DNA of 64,000 nt from Barthelona sp. PCE (lineage: Eukaryota > Metamonada: BaSk clade): contig JAUFOR010000008.1 in the NCBI GenBank assembly GCA_040285745.1, positions 558,001 through 622,000 of the forward strand, in the 5' to 3' direction. How positions within the stretch are numbered: the stretch's first letter is position 1; every line of letters starts with the position of its first letter. The notes under the pieces are model-generated. The model did not search any database. It was not told the origin of the DNA and was given only the letters and a program-made list of their open reading frames with translations. Positions 28,269 through 37,923 of this stretch are shown in pieces. The position numbers and the translations under genes were made by a program.

Positions 28269-29024
28269 ATGAGTGACGATCTTGTTTGGAGTTGCGTAGG
28301 AAAGGGCTTTTGCAGCTTCCGAGTCAAAGCTGCACACACAGATTTTTGCAGGAACCCACATTCAGTAACGGGTCTTTGCAACAGAAGAAGTTGCGAGCTG
28401 GCAAACTCCCTGTACGCCACTGTTACAGAAGAGAAGGGCAAAGTTTTCTTGATGATTAAACGTCCAGAGCGTGTTAATTATCCTGTACGCACATGGGAGA
28501 AAGTAGAATTGCCTCGTAATTACAACGAGGCTCTTGAAAAGATTGAAGAATTGCTCCAATATCACTCCACATGGCAAAAAGTGAAAGCTAAATATCGCTG
28601 CACGAAAATTTTCAAATATATCACACGTGTGCGTCAACTCAGAAGGGAGTTTGAGCCCCAACTTGAGACAATCAAGAAGAAGGAAGAACGTCGTGAACGT
28701 ATTCGTGAACTCAAGGCTATTGCAGCGGCAAAACTTGAAACCTCCATTAAACAAGAGTTATTAGAGAAATACAAACGGGGAGAGTATGATGACCTTTATA
28801 ACTTTGCACCAGAAGAGTACGAGAAGTTTTTGGTTGAAGAGATTGAGACAACCAAATTTGTTGAAGATGATGCTGATTTTGATGAGTTATTCACTGATGA
28901 TGATTTCACGTCTGAATCCGAGATGGAAGATGAGATTGTTGATATTGAAGATATCTTAGGTAAACAGGAAGTTGAGGTTGAAGTGACTGACGTTAAATCC
29001 GATAAAATTAAAGTTTCCTCTTAA
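28269..29024 (+). CDS. MAK16: MAK16, pre-60S ribosome biogenesis factor
   Basis: The 251-residue protein begins MSDDLVWSCVGKGFCSFRVKAAHTDFCRNPHSVTGLCNRRSCELANSLYAT when read along the frame, matching MAK16's N-terminus with its four cysteines that bind an Fe-S or metal centre. Basic helices and an acidic C-terminal tail (FVEDDADFDELFTDDDF, then EDEIVDIEDIL) complete the family pattern. MAK16 works with RPF1, NSA1 and RRP1 in early pre-60S particles. It follows bystin by 162 bp in the same direction, so the two may be co-expressed, but each has room for a promoter. The stop TAA forms a TAAA element. Confidence 0.93.
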   Translation: MSDDLVWSCVGKGFCSFRVKAAHTDFCRNPHSVTGLCNRRSCELANSLYATVTEEKGKVFLMIKRPERVNYPVRTWEKVELPRNYNEALEKIEELLQYHSTWQKVKAKYRCTKIFKYITRVRQLRREFEPQLETIKKKEERRERIRELKAIAAAKLETSIKQELLEKYKRGEYDDLYNFAPEEYEKFLVEEIETTKFVEDDADFDELFTDDDFTSESEMEDEIVDIEDILGKQEVEVEVTDVKSDKIKVSS

Positions 29025-29035
29025 ATAAGTAAATG

Positions 29036-29055
29036 GAATATACCCCATATGGGGT
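29036..29055. promoter_or_regulatory. perfect 14-bp palindrome and GNATATNC-like box upstream of GARP gene
   Basis: ACCCCATATGGGGT at 29042-29055 is a perfect inverted repeat in the 42-bp spacer between MAK16 and the GARP factor. It overlaps GAATATAC (29036-29043), which fits the GNATATNC consensus bound by plant PHR1-type GARP proteins. It could be an operator, perhaps autoregulatory; function is inferred. Confidence 0.35.
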
Positions 29056-29066
29056 GATATATTAGC

Positions 29067-30449
29067 GTGAATTCTTTGAGTAAATTGTTTTCCAAAATTC
29101 AACCTATTCTTTCGAAGGAAAACCTTTGTAAGATATCCGTGTCTCCGTTTTACACTGATGCTGGCAGCTATTCGGGGTTTTCTGACCCAATAGCTTCAAT
29201 TCCACTGGTAGCCAGCGTTCCACAGGATAATGTTCCACTTGCATCTCCTTTACCGTCACCCATGCCGAGCCCGACGTCTTTTATGACGCATCAGCCAAAC
29301 CTTCCAACTGTATTAAATCCAGTTAAGCAGGAAGATAATTTCTCTCCTGGTTTGCCTCTAGTTGCTCCTTCGAGCACACCTATGGGGGCTTCCCCGCTAT
29401 TGCAACCGCAGGGAAATATGGAAATGATGCAACAACAACAACAAACAAATCCATATCAGTTTATTGTGCAACCGATATCAGCACAAAATATGCAAGGGCA
29501 GGGGCAAATGCAAGGGCAGGTCCAAGGACAAATGCATAATCAAATGCAGGGGCAACAGCCAGGACAAATGGCATTCATGCAGTACCCTCAAATTGTCATG
29601 CCACAAAACGTACAGGGTGTCCAGGGCATACAGGGTGTCCAAAACATGCAGGGTGTCCAGGGCATGCAGCAGCAGCAATATATGCCTATGTTTATGGGAC
29701 AACAAAGCCAACAGCATATTCAAGCGATGAAACGAACAAGTTCTTCACCATCATATCCGCAACCAGCAAAGAAGGGTTACTCACCGAAGAAGCAGAGGAA
29801 AAGATTGGTGTGGACCCCAGAGCTTCATAAGAAGTTTGTAGATTCAGTCAAAGAATTGGGTATTAAAACCGCTGTTCCACGAACAATATTGAAGAAGATG
29901 GGTGTCAACAACCTGACTCGTGAGAACGTAGCATCGCACCTGCAGAAATACAGAATTTTGGCAAGAAAACAGCACGGTGTCGATAAAAACAACCCCCTAG
30001 AAGATTATATGCTTCCCAGAGAAGATCCTCTTCTCAGTAAGTTCTACGCAGAGTTGCGCGAAAAGGAGCTCCATACAGAAAAATACATGTGCAGGCTGGT
30101 ACTTAACGGCGTGGGTATGTCTCCAATTATTCAGTCACCTGTTGTCGGATCTCCACAGGTGGTGTTCACGACAGCCATACCGAACGGTGTGGGCTCTCCA
30201 TTGATATTAACACCAGTAATGACACAAAACATGGCTGGATCTCCGGGTGCAAACCCACAGCCTACATTTATTCAACAACCACCCTCGATGCTTCATCCAG
30301 TGATCGGAACTCCTACTACCTCAGTGTCTACACCTCAGGCCACACAGCCTTTCCCCACACAGAACATGACAAATGTGCAGCATCCACAGAGTTCCACCAT
30401 ACTCAAAATTTCGATTGATGGAGGAACACCGCCGATATTGGATATGTAG
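29067..30449 (+). CDS. GARP-type Myb transcription factor with Q/M/G-rich domain
   Basis: The open frame begins at 29058 and its first ATG is 29262 (MPSPTS, 395 residues). The upstream part (29067 on, from a GTG) keeps the same Pro/Ser/Val-rich composition and looks coding, so a missed upstream exon, frameshift or non-AUG start is possible; the start is unresolved. About residues 120-225 of the long frame are Gln/Met/Gly-rich with tandem GVQGxQ and GQMQGQ motifs. The DNA-binding GARP domain (about 245-305) reads [21 protein letters not shown]...[28 protein letters not shown], closest to the B-type response-regulator and GLK class; no receiver domain is present. GARP factors bind DNA as single-Myb-repeat proteins and occur in plants, some amoebae and Giardia. 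The target genes are unknown. Confidence 0.8.
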   Translation: MNSLSKLFSKIQPILSKENLCKISVSPFYTDAGSYSGFSDPIASIPLVASVPQDNVPLASPLPSPMPSPTSFMTHQPNLPTVLNPVKQEDNFSPGLPLVAPSSTPMGASPLLQPQGNMEMMQQQQQTNPYQFIVQPISAQNMQGQGQMQGQVQGQMHNQMQGQQPGQMAFMQYPQIVMPQNVQGVQGIQGVQNMQGVQGMQQQQYMPMFMGQQSQQHIQAMKRTSSSPSYPQPAKKGYSPKKQRKRLVWTPELHKKFVDSVKELGIKTAVPRTILKKMGVNNLTRENVASHLQKYRILARKQHGVDKNNPLEDYMLPREDPLLSKFYAELREKELHTEKYMCRLVLNGVGMSPIIQSPVVGSPQVVFTTAIPNGVGSPLILTPVMTQNMAGSPGANPQPTFIQQPPSMLHPVIGTPTTSVSTPQATQPFPTQNMTNVQHPQSSTILKISIDGGTPPILDM

Positions 30450-30468
30450 CAAAGAAACAACAATAAAT

Positions 30469-32919
30469 TTACATCTGAGCGTTACGTAGATACCATGGAA
30501 CCATATCCTGATTCCGTATCATCTGACAGAAATATATGTAACGTTGTAGATCTTCCTTGGCGATATCTTCATCAGTTGCGTACACAGCCTTGATTTCTCG
30601 GAGTGTCAAGGGCTCTCTCCAGCGGAATATCGGCATAGAAATGACGTGGAACGCCAGTTTAATCATGTCATTGTGATTTGCACCTTGGAAACACTTGAGC
30701 GTACTTCTTGGGTCTGGAGCAACCAAATCCGGACATACACGTTCGAAAAAGTCGCCCAGTCTCCTATAACTGATGTTTTCTGCTTCCAAAGACACACGCT
30801 TCTCTGTGTCGTGACCAATGATCTGAGCGGACTTGACGATATTGCAAACACCAAAGAAGAGCGCATGTGAGATGCTCAGGGATCTAGAGACCTCACCATC
30901 ATGCGAGATAGAAGCATCAAACCAGTCAAAAACAAGATGGGGATTCTCACAAAAAACATGGAAATCGGCGAGCAAATCGCCAACCTGCTTTTCTTGATCA
31001 GCTACCTCGTTGATGTCCATGTTGTATGTCAGCAGCGTGAACGCGTCACAGAAGTCCGTTGAACGGTCGACCAACGAAATCTCTTCGAGCATCTTCTTGA
31101 ACTCGTTAAACATTAAAAGATCGTATAGACTCAGCACTCCACAGCAGAGATAATAAAACATGATGAACTCGGGGTATACAAGCCTGTTCTCTTTGATTGT
31201 TACCCATATATTGTAAATTACCATTGGGTCGAACTTTTTCTCGAAAAACGCAAATGCAAAGTGTACAAAACTCGGATGCAGTAGCTCTGCGAGTGTGAAT
31301 TGCTGAGATATCCTGAAGTCGAACAGCGCCTTCACCCCCTTCTGTAAGGATTCAACGTTCATCTGCATCGGTGGTTGTACGTCCAACCCGTTCAGGCGGA
31401 AAGGACTCCAATATGTTGATTTCGACAGTGCTGTCACCGGCTCCTCTTCGTGCACTAGCCGTATGTTGGATAAAACAAGGCGAGGATGAGAAATGCGGAT
31501 TTCATCGACATCATCAGTTATGGGTATGGAAACCTGCCTGTGACGATGCGAGCATATGAAGTTCGGGTCCTCTATCCCAAGGCACAACACGGCCTCGCTC
31601 AATGGCGTCCAAGCCTGGCCCTTCCGAGTGCTAATCAGACACGAAATCTTGCTCTCGCATTTTGTATGCAGGCTCATCTCATACTCTCTTTTAAGCGTCT
31701 CCAGTGCGTCGCGGCACTCATTCAGTGAATGCACGCATTGATCAACGTCTGCACACAGCTCTTTCGGCTTTAGCTGCAGCTGCGTCTTGATGTGATATCC
31801 AGAGTAATCGCTCTGATTCTCCTGGAGAATAGAATCGTCAAGCGGGAGCTGCACTTCATCCCTAATAGACAGCGCATCCAGCTTTCGAAGCACACTTCCC
31901 TCAATTGCATGTGTAAGCAACGATGACTGTGCACTTAGGATTCCATGCAGGTATTTTCGGCCTGTGGCATACTTCTGCTTTGTACATACATAAGAAGTGC
32001 CGTCAGTAACACGCTGTACATCACCGACACCAAGTTTTAGCTCGAGCTCCGTCTCGTGGATTTTCAAGAAATTTCTCAGTTCCTTACCGTAACCCTCTGC
32101 CTCTTTCATGATGGTCTGCTTTGGGTCGACCTTTACGTCTGCAATTGCGCTCTGCAACAGTTTCTTTTGCTCTGCTAACTTGACAACATTATAATCCTTT
32201 AGAGATCTTAACTTATGCTCTGATCGTTCCAGTTCTGTGTTAAGGTTGCCAATAACACTCTCTAGAGCTGTTATCTGCTTCAATAACTTTGTCTCATTCT
32301 CAGTTGAGAAGTTCTTCATGTTCTGATAATTCATATCGTTTGCATCCAATTTCGCCTCCATGATCAGCAAATCGCTGTCCTTCTGCTTGACTACGTTGCT
32401 TAGCTCGTAATTCTTTCTCTTTAATTCCTCTATCTCCTTATTACGCTGATCTATCTCAATCTCAAATTTTCGAGAAATATCGCTGTATCGTTGATTGAAC
32501 GAGAAATACGGTACTTTATCGTCAATGACAAGGTCTTCGTCAACTAAAACAGTCGAACAATCTGAATAAATCGAGGGTACAAGCATCTTAAGTGATTTAG
32601 TCACCAATTCTGCAATACTAGGTTTCATTAACTTCGTTAGGTCAGCCAACACGCCCAGAAGTTGGGCAGTCTTTTGTGGTGTTGGCTCAGGGCTCTCAAC
32701 AGTAAGTTGTTCCAACAGCATTTGATACTGAAGAAATGCTGATCGTTTTGCTGGTGGTGGGGGCGTCATCATTGGAGATCCTGTCCAGTCAGCGATAGAC
32801 TTCGGTAAGAAACTTCCATATGGACTTTTTTGTGGGGTATGTGCTGCAGAACTCATCGCCCGATCGTGTGATGGTGTTACTGGGGTCCCTGTTGGGTCCA
32901 GAACCCTTGTCTTTGACAT
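30469..32919 (-). CDS. large coiled-coil protein of unknown function, possibly cytoskeletal
   Basis: The 816-residue protein starts MSKTRVLDPTGTP with a Pro/Ser-rich N-terminus (PPPP near residue 55). A helical region is followed by a coiled coil at about 140-270 (EIEIDQRNKEIEELKRKNYELSNVVKQKDSD...LEKQITALESVIGNL pattern) and a long helical C-terminal half with no motif I recognise. The motif VPYFSFNQRYSDISRKF just before the coil is reminiscent of some ciliary coiled-coil proteins (for example TSNAXIP1), but this is too weak to name it. Stop and possible poly(A) element overlap (ATGTAAAT). It is convergent with the GARP gene (19 bp) and divergent from the LRR gene (85 bp). Confidence 0.75.
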   Translation of the reverse strand: MSKTRVLDPTGTPVTPSHDRAMSSAAHTPQKSPYGSFLPKSIADWTGSPMMTPPPPAKRSAFLQYQMLLEQLTVESPEPTPQKTAQLLGVLADLTKLMKPSIAELVTKSLKMLVPSIYSDCSTVLVDEDLVIDDKVPYFSFNQRYSDISRKFEIEIDQRNKEIEELKRKNYELSNVVKQKDSDLLIMEAKLDANDMNYQNMKNFSTENETKLLKQITALESVIGNLNTELERSEHKLRSLKDYNVVKLAEQKKLLQSAIADVKVDPKQTIMKEAEGYGKELRNFLKIHETELELKLGVGDVQRVTDGTSYVCTKQKYATGRKYLHGILSAQSSLLTHAIEGSVLRKLDALSIRDEVQLPLDDSILQENQSDYSGYHIKTQLQLKPKELCADVDQCVHSLNECRDALETLKREYEMSLHTKCESKISCLISTRKGQAWTPLSEAVLCLGIEDPNFICSHRHRQVSIPITDDVDEIRISHPRLVLSNIRLVHEEEPVTALSKSTYWSPFRLNGLDVQPPMQMNVESLQKGVKALFDFRISQQFTLAELLHPSFVHFAFAFFEKKFDPMVIYNIWVTIKENRLVYPEFIMFYYLCCGVLSLYDLLMFNEFKKMLEEISLVDRSTDFCDAFTLLTYNMDINEVADQEKQVGDLLADFHVFCENPHLVFDWFDASISHDGEVSRSLSISHALFFGVCNIVKSAQIIGHDTEKRVSLEAENISYRRLGDFFERVCPDLVAPDPRSTLKCFQGANHNDMIKLAFHVISMPIFRWREPLTLREIKAVYATDEDIAKEDLQRYIYFCQMIRNQDMVPWYLRNAQM

Positions 32920-33004
32920 ATATCACAATATACAAATGTTGAAAAAGGTGCTTATTTTGTAACATCCTCCTTCACACACACTTTCTTGTACTATTTTGTG
33001 AATT

Positions 33005-35935
33005 ATGAGCAGTATTGAAGATCTGTTCGATTCTTTGTGTTATCGGGGAACAAAACCAATATTTCAGGGAGAATTCCTGAAAGATGGAAAACCACGGACA
33101 ATTGTCGTAACCATGAGTCGTGTTTGCGTTTGCAGACGCGAAGGAGGCGCCTGGGTATCAAAACGACAATGTTTTATTGGAGATCTTGCACGTATTGAAT
33201 CCAATTCAACAGATACTGTGATTCTATATTTTGACAAGTACTCTATGTCGCTAGAAGGAGAAGTAGACACCCTAATTTGTCATATTCGTGCCCTATACTC
33301 TCATGTATTCGAAGGTTATCCAACAACACCTTCATTATTAATTCCATCTGACCGTATCCGTGCATTTGACCATGTGAAGATGCAGGGTTCAGGCCACATG
33401 TTTGTAGATAAGTGTTTTTTGTATGCGGATAATGAAGAAGATTTTGAGATGGGATTGAATATCGTTAGTGCGTTAAAAAGTATACTTAAAAGTGGGTCTG
33501 CTGGACAGCTAGTGCTCAAATTTGATGAATTTGGACCCATAAACGAGGATGAGATATCTTGTATACTATATGCTCTAAAACACGATGCTTTTTTTTACAG
33601 AATTGAATTTGAATACTTTGAATTTACAAGGAATAGCATCACACTGCTCGCGGATGTCCTCCACTGCAACACTGTTCTCACAGACCTTTATATCAATCAC
33701 AGTCGTCTGACTGACGGTTACGCAGCAATCCTCATCAATGCACTAACAGGGCGTACACAGCTCACAGGGCTGGAGCTCCCGTTCAACGCCTTGTCAAAGA
33801 AGGGGATGCGAACTATATGTCAACGATTATTACAGCTTGAGATTAAATTCAAAAAACTCGACTTTTCATCCTCTGTGCCTATCAGTCTGGTTGACGAAAT
33901 CCTCTTTCTGCTGGATAATTCCATCCTTTCGATGGTGCACCTGAGGTTAAGCGGTCTTAAAAGTGATAACATGCAAAAGTTCCATCGCTTTTTCCAGAAC
34001 GCAGCGAATATCCAAACTCTCGTTCTGAACGATTGTCAGATGAGTATACACTCCCTGCAGATCCGCGGATGCCCCTTCTTAAACAAGTTGAAGCGCCTGG
34101 AAGTTAACGGGAATCCGATGAAATCCCTTGACGTCTCTGATTTACAGAGTCTTATTGGCGACTGCACTTCCCTCCAATATCTGGGCATCGCAGGTATCGG
34201 GCTCGACGCAAAAGACACCGCAAAGATCTTGAGTGGCCTTTCTCGATCACGTGCTTCACCCGTCATTAAGATAGGTGATCCGCGTCTGTTGCCTAATGAA
34301 AACAGCCTTATAATTGAGATGATCCAGCTGAGCAACCTCAAGGGCTTGCACTTCGAGAGCGCCAACCCGAACTTCGTGGGAGCTTGTATGAATAACCTAC
34401 GACATAACAACACCATCGAGGACGTTGGTTTCTATGACATTGATATGACTGACGGATCTGTTCGCAGGTCTGCTGTTGGAACAATGGCAAGTATGCCTCA
34501 GCTCCGGAAAGTATCGATGGTGTCCTCTGTCGGGGGATACGGTGCTGCTTTAGACGATTTGCTCACGTCTATGTCGAGGATTCCCCTTGACTGTCTTTGT
34601 CTTCATGGTAGCTTCGACTCTGGTAACGTTGAAGCTCTGGGTATCATCAAAACATGGCAGATGCGAGAGCTTGATCTCCGTAACTGTTCACTGAATGAAG
34701 AAGCGATTGTGGCTTTGCGCGATTTTGTTGCTGGGTGTGAGCATATGAAGCATCTGCGCATGTCCCCGTTTCTTCTACAGCCTACCAATTCAGTGCGTAG
34801 GTACTGTAGGGACATTTTGAGACAAACACAAACAGTTAGTATAAAGAGGCATTCAAGCAAACCTTCTATTCCGAAATCACCTAAGAAGATGAAACGAACA
34901 AGGAGTAGGCGCAACACCAAAATGCCCCGCCGTGCGCTGGAGAGGCATATGCAGAAGTTGAAATCATGCCCCACCTATATTCCTGAGGAATTTGCAATGA
35001 AATTCTTTGAGATGTTGAAGCGTTCAAAGCATCTTTTCTCAAAGAGCCACATCAATAACCTCAAGAACCATATGTTAGATTGCTACTCTTTAAGAGGGGA
35101 AGAGCTGTTTGAAAAACTCACAGCCATGCTTGACAGTATCGACAAGGTACAGGGTCTCGCAGGATTGCTTGGTAACTTTTACACGAACATTTCGCTCATC
35201 CATGAGAAAATAGAAATCATCAATGAGGAGAAGCAGAAGAAGAAAGAGGAGGAGGAGTCGATTCGATTTGCAGGTCTGGATGAAGAAGAAATTGCAAACA
35301 TCCGCAAACTTGAAGTAATATTCAAGCGTATGGGAATCTTCCAAACCAAAGAAATGAAAGAACAGAGAGAGAAAGAGAAAATGAAGAGACTATCTAATTT
35401 ATTCCTCACAAAGATAAGGAGGAACCGTTTGAAGCGTCAAATGGATCAGGTAGACGTTGAAAGTGATCTTTCCGAATCGGAACCATTGTCTGAAGTCAAT
35501 CTTGATGAACTCGTCAGCCACTTTAGTGAACCTCACTCTAGTGAGCCGTCACAGTTCCGCAAACACGATAGCACTGACTCTGTATCTGCACTGGGACCCG
35601 TACCAGACTCTCCACGGTCAAGCGCAAAGCGCATGTCAAGGAGACCGATGCGCAAGAGCAATAGTCGCCGATTCTTGAACGTTAGAAGCGTTGCGGAGGC
35701 ATCAAAGCTTGCGCAGAAGACATCATATGCGAGCGGCAGCGAGTCTGAATCCTCTGTAGCATCAGTTTCGAAAAAACCGCCACCATATCAACTAGAAAAG
35801 AGTTACCCAGACATAAAGAACGTTGTGTGGGTAGAGAACCCGTTAAAGGGCCGTAACTTAAAGTATAAGCTTCCACAGGCTTATATTGACAAACACTACA
35901 AATACAATAACTCGCTGAGCATGTGGCAAAAATAA
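33005..35935 (+). CDS. leucine-rich-repeat protein, CARMIL-like
   Basis: The 976-residue protein has an N-terminal segment (about 10-110) resembling a PH-like fold (FQGEFLKDGKPRTIVVTMSRVCVCRR...), then ribonuclease-inhibitor-type LRRs at about 170-600 (DLYINHSRLTDGYAAILINAL, LTGLELPFNALSKKGMRTI, LQYLGIAGIGLDAKD, ELDLRNCSLNEEAIVAL). A basic linker (SKPSIPKSPKKMKRTRSRR), a helical region with charged EEKQKKKEEEE, and a Ser-rich tail follow. PH-like plus LRR plus helical dimerisation region is the layout of CARMIL proteins, which regulate actin capping protein; I see no clear capping-protein-interaction motif, so the CARMIL assignment is tentative. It may instead be a ciliary or cortical LRR protein. 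Its stop is 9 bp from the convergent TPR gene's stop. Confidence 0.75.
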   Translation: MSSIEDLFDSLCYRGTKPIFQGEFLKDGKPRTIVVTMSRVCVCRREGGAWVSKRQCFIGDLARIESNSTDTVILYFDKYSMSLEGEVDTLICHIRALYSHVFEGYPTTPSLLIPSDRIRAFDHVKMQGSGHMFVDKCFLYADNEEDFEMGLNIVSALKSILKSGSAGQLVLKFDEFGPINEDEISCILYALKHDAFFYRIEFEYFEFTRNSITLLADVLHCNTVLTDLYINHSRLTDGYAAILINALTGRTQLTGLELPFNALSKKGMRTICQRLLQLEIKFKKLDFSSSVPISLVDEILFLLDNSILSMVHLRLSGLKSDNMQKFHRFFQNAANIQTLVLNDCQMSIHSLQIRGCPFLNKLKRLEVNGNPMKSLDVSDLQSLIGDCTSLQYLGIAGIGLDAKDTAKILSGLSRSRASPVIKIGDPRLLPNENSLIIEMIQLSNLKGLHFESANPNFVGACMNNLRHNNTIEDVGFYDIDMTDGSVRRSAVGTMASMPQLRKVSMVSSVGGYGAALDDLLTSMSRIPLDCLCLHGSFDSGNVEALGIIKTWQMRELDLRNCSLNEEAIVALRDFVAGCEHMKHLRMSPFLLQPTNSVRRYCRDILRQTQTVSIKRHSSKPSIPKSPKKMKRTRSRRNTKMPRRALERHMQKLKSCPTYIPEEFAMKFFEMLKRSKHLFSKSHINNLKNHMLDCYSLRGEELFEKLTAMLDSIDKVQGLAGLLGNFYTNISLIHEKIEIINEEKQKKKEEEESIRFAGLDEEEIANIRKLEVIFKRMGIFQTKEMKEQREKEKMKRLSNLFLTKIRRNRLKRQMDQVDVESDLSESEPLSEVNLDELVSHFSEPHSSEPSQFRKHDSTDSVSALGPVPDSPRSSAKRMSRRPMRKSNSRRFLNVRSVAEASKLAQKTSYASGSESESSVASVSKKPPPYQLEKSYPDIKNVVWVENPLKGRNLKYKLPQAYIDKHYKYNNSLSMWQK

Positions 35936-35944
35936 AAAATTGTT

Positions 35945-37585
35945 TTACTCAAGAGATACCTCTATCTTCTTCAACTTGGCATAGTTTGGGTTGTTCTTCA
36001 TGGAATTCGGTCTTAGTTGCCTAATTTGCTGCTTCGCTTTAACTTCCTGCTTTGTTGTCAATAGATGTATAATGTAGTTGGTCTGCACCCACCCTTTTTC
36101 TTGCTGGCACCGCAATGCCTGCTCGTAGTGGTCCACTGCATCTCGCTCGTGGCCCAATTGTGATGATATGTTGGCTAGGTTGCAAATAGTATCTGCATCA
36201 TTAGGGTTGAGTCGCTTCGCCTCTGTGAAGCACTCATATGCCTGTTGAAGGCGACCACGTGACACAAGAACCACGCCCAAGTTGTTCCACAGCTTTGTGA
36301 GCGGCATGTACGTGATTCCACGTCTGAAAAACTTCTCTGCTACAACGAAATTCCTCTGCTGCATAAACAGATTTCCAATGTTCAAACATGTAATTGCTTT
36401 AAGCAACGGTGTATTACTTTCTTTCTGCAAAAACGCAAGAAGGGTTGCGAGCTTACTGTTGAACTCTTGGTCAAATCTGACAAGAAAGAGATTCTTATCC
36501 AGCTGAGCCATCTTTTCGTAATTGCGCGGGTCCACGTTTGTCTTTTTAGTGCGATATTCAATAATCCTCTTGAGGTTAAAAAAAACTACATGCAGCTTGC
36601 TTTTGAGCTCGATCTTTAACCGACTATAACAGTTGTTCACGATACGCAATGCGCTACTTAGACAATTGTACTTGATGAGAATAATCGCAATGAGAAAAAG
36701 TAAGTAAAAGTTCAAATGGCACTTTGACTTCAATACTAACTTCGCTACATCGACGGCCAGATGGTAGTTGTTCATGCAAACATGGACTGCACAAATATTA
36801 TGCAGTGAAACAAGACGTGTAGGGCCGGCTAAAGCTGTCATTTGAAAACAAACCAATGAATTTTCAAATTTTTTCTGGCTGACAAAATAGATCCCCTTCA
36901 TCAACACGTCTGCGCTGTATGTTGTGTTAAGAGGTACAAATGCACCTGGGTTGGCTGTGAACTGCAGAAATTGAAGTACTGTCTTTATGTTACGATATAC
37001 TGACACTTGTAAACTGTCCGAAACTTCCCTAAACGTCTCGTGTAATGTACCTATCATCGTGATAAAGCGGTCAAACACCTTTTTGTCCACAAAAAATACT
37101 TTTTCTATCGATAAAACTCTTGCGAAAATTAAAAGAAGGTTCAAAATCGGTCTATATGCTCCTTTGTAGGATGATACATTTCGTAGACTGACACATGCAT
37201 GCTCTATAAGCTTACTATGGTCTATATAGTCCAGAAACTCGGTAAGATCACCGTCCTGAAAAAAAGTCAGGTTAAGAATATAATAGGTACTTCTTAAAGC
37301 TGCTGGGAATGCCTCCATTTGACGCTTACATGCCTTGTTGCCTCTTAGAAGTCGAAGACACTTCAAAACAGCCGAATAATTGGATTCATACACTTCCCAT
37401 TGTTCAAACTGTGTTATCAATCGTTCAGAGGTGCTTTCTATGTCACTTCGTATGTTCAAATCAGAGGAAGTCTGCTTCGAAGAGCTGATGTCGATTTGTG
37501 AAAATATAGGAGGCGTAGAATCTAGAACTGTCTTTGAATATCCCTGACTCTGTTGTGTAAATGCACTAAAATACTCAATAGACAT
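35945..37585 (-). CDS. TPR-repeat protein of unknown function
   Basis: The 546-residue protein has a Ser/Thr-rich N-terminus, a helical middle, and at least three tetratricopeptide repeats at about 395-505: ITCLNIGNLFMQQRNFVVAEKFFRRG, LWNNLGVVLVSRGRLQQAYECFTEA, and TICNLANISSQLGHERDAVDHYEQAL, with the TPR consensus positions W/L-G-Y/F-A-P. An earlier degenerate repeat is visible near 230-300. TPR arrays mediate protein-protein contacts, so it is probably a complex subunit (intraflagellar transport, APC/C, CCR4-NOT and others all have such proteins), and the sequence does not decide. It is head to head with SPATA17 across 338 bp. Confidence 0.8.
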   Translation of the reverse strand: MSIEYFSAFTQQSQGYSKTVLDSTPPIFSQIDISSSKQTSSDLNIRSDIESTSERLITQFEQWEVYESNYSAVLKCLRLLRGNKACKRQMEAFPAALRSTYYILNLTFFQDGDLTEFLDYIDHSKLIEHACVSLRNVSSYKGAYRPILNLLLIFARVLSIEKVFFVDKKVFDRFITMIGTLHETFREVSDSLQVSVYRNIKTVLQFLQFTANPGAFVPLNTTYSADVLMKGIYFVSQKKFENSLVCFQMTALAGPTRLVSLHNICAVHVCMNNYHLAVDVAKLVLKSKCHLNFYLLFLIAIILIKYNCLSSALRIVNNCYSRLKIELKSKLHVVFFNLKRIIEYRTKKTNVDPRNYEKMAQLDKNLFLVRFDQEFNSKLATLLAFLQKESNTPLLKAITCLNIGNLFMQQRNFVVAEKFFRRGITYMPLTKLWNNLGVVLVSRGRLQQAYECFTEAKRLNPNDADTICNLANISSQLGHERDAVDHYEQALRCQQEKGWVQTNYIIHLLTTKQEVKAKQQIRQLRPNSMKNNPNYAKLKKIEVSLE

Positions 37586-37923
37586 ATACCATTCGCAAAC
37601 TCAAAAGAAAAGGCTACAAAAAAGAAAAGCAAAACTATGTTGACATAATAGCATTTTTAAAATGTGAATGATGTCTATACTTTAAATTATGGCGCTTTCA
37701 ACACAAATTCGGACAATCAAAACAAAAGAACAGGGTTAACAAACTTAATAGACTCGCTACTTTCAAGCGTCTCAAGGACCATTACACCTAGATGACACAT
37801 GCTCGCATAACAGAAAAGATAAAAAAACGCTCATACGAAGTGTTTACACAACTACACCCTTTTACATCATTTTTTGTTCTAATACTGTTTTTAGCGTGTT
37901 AGAAATCCCATCATATCACAGAA
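37586..37923. other. bidirectional promoter region between TPR and SPATA17 genes
   Basis: This gene-free spacer lies between two divergent genes. It contains pyrimidine-rich CCCTTTTACATCATTTTTT about 60 bp upstream of SPATA17 and is otherwise AT-rich. No ORF or RNA gene is seen. Confidence 0.5.

Noticed and set aside
26874-29024. Bystin-MAK16 as a bacterial-style operon
   Set aside because: There is a 162-bp spacer with its own start motifs; eukaryotic nuclear genes with a shared theme only.
29033-29065. ATG-initiated mini-frame just before the GARP gene
   Set aside because: It is ten codons ending in TAG and out of frame with the GARP protein; at best a short upstream ORF.
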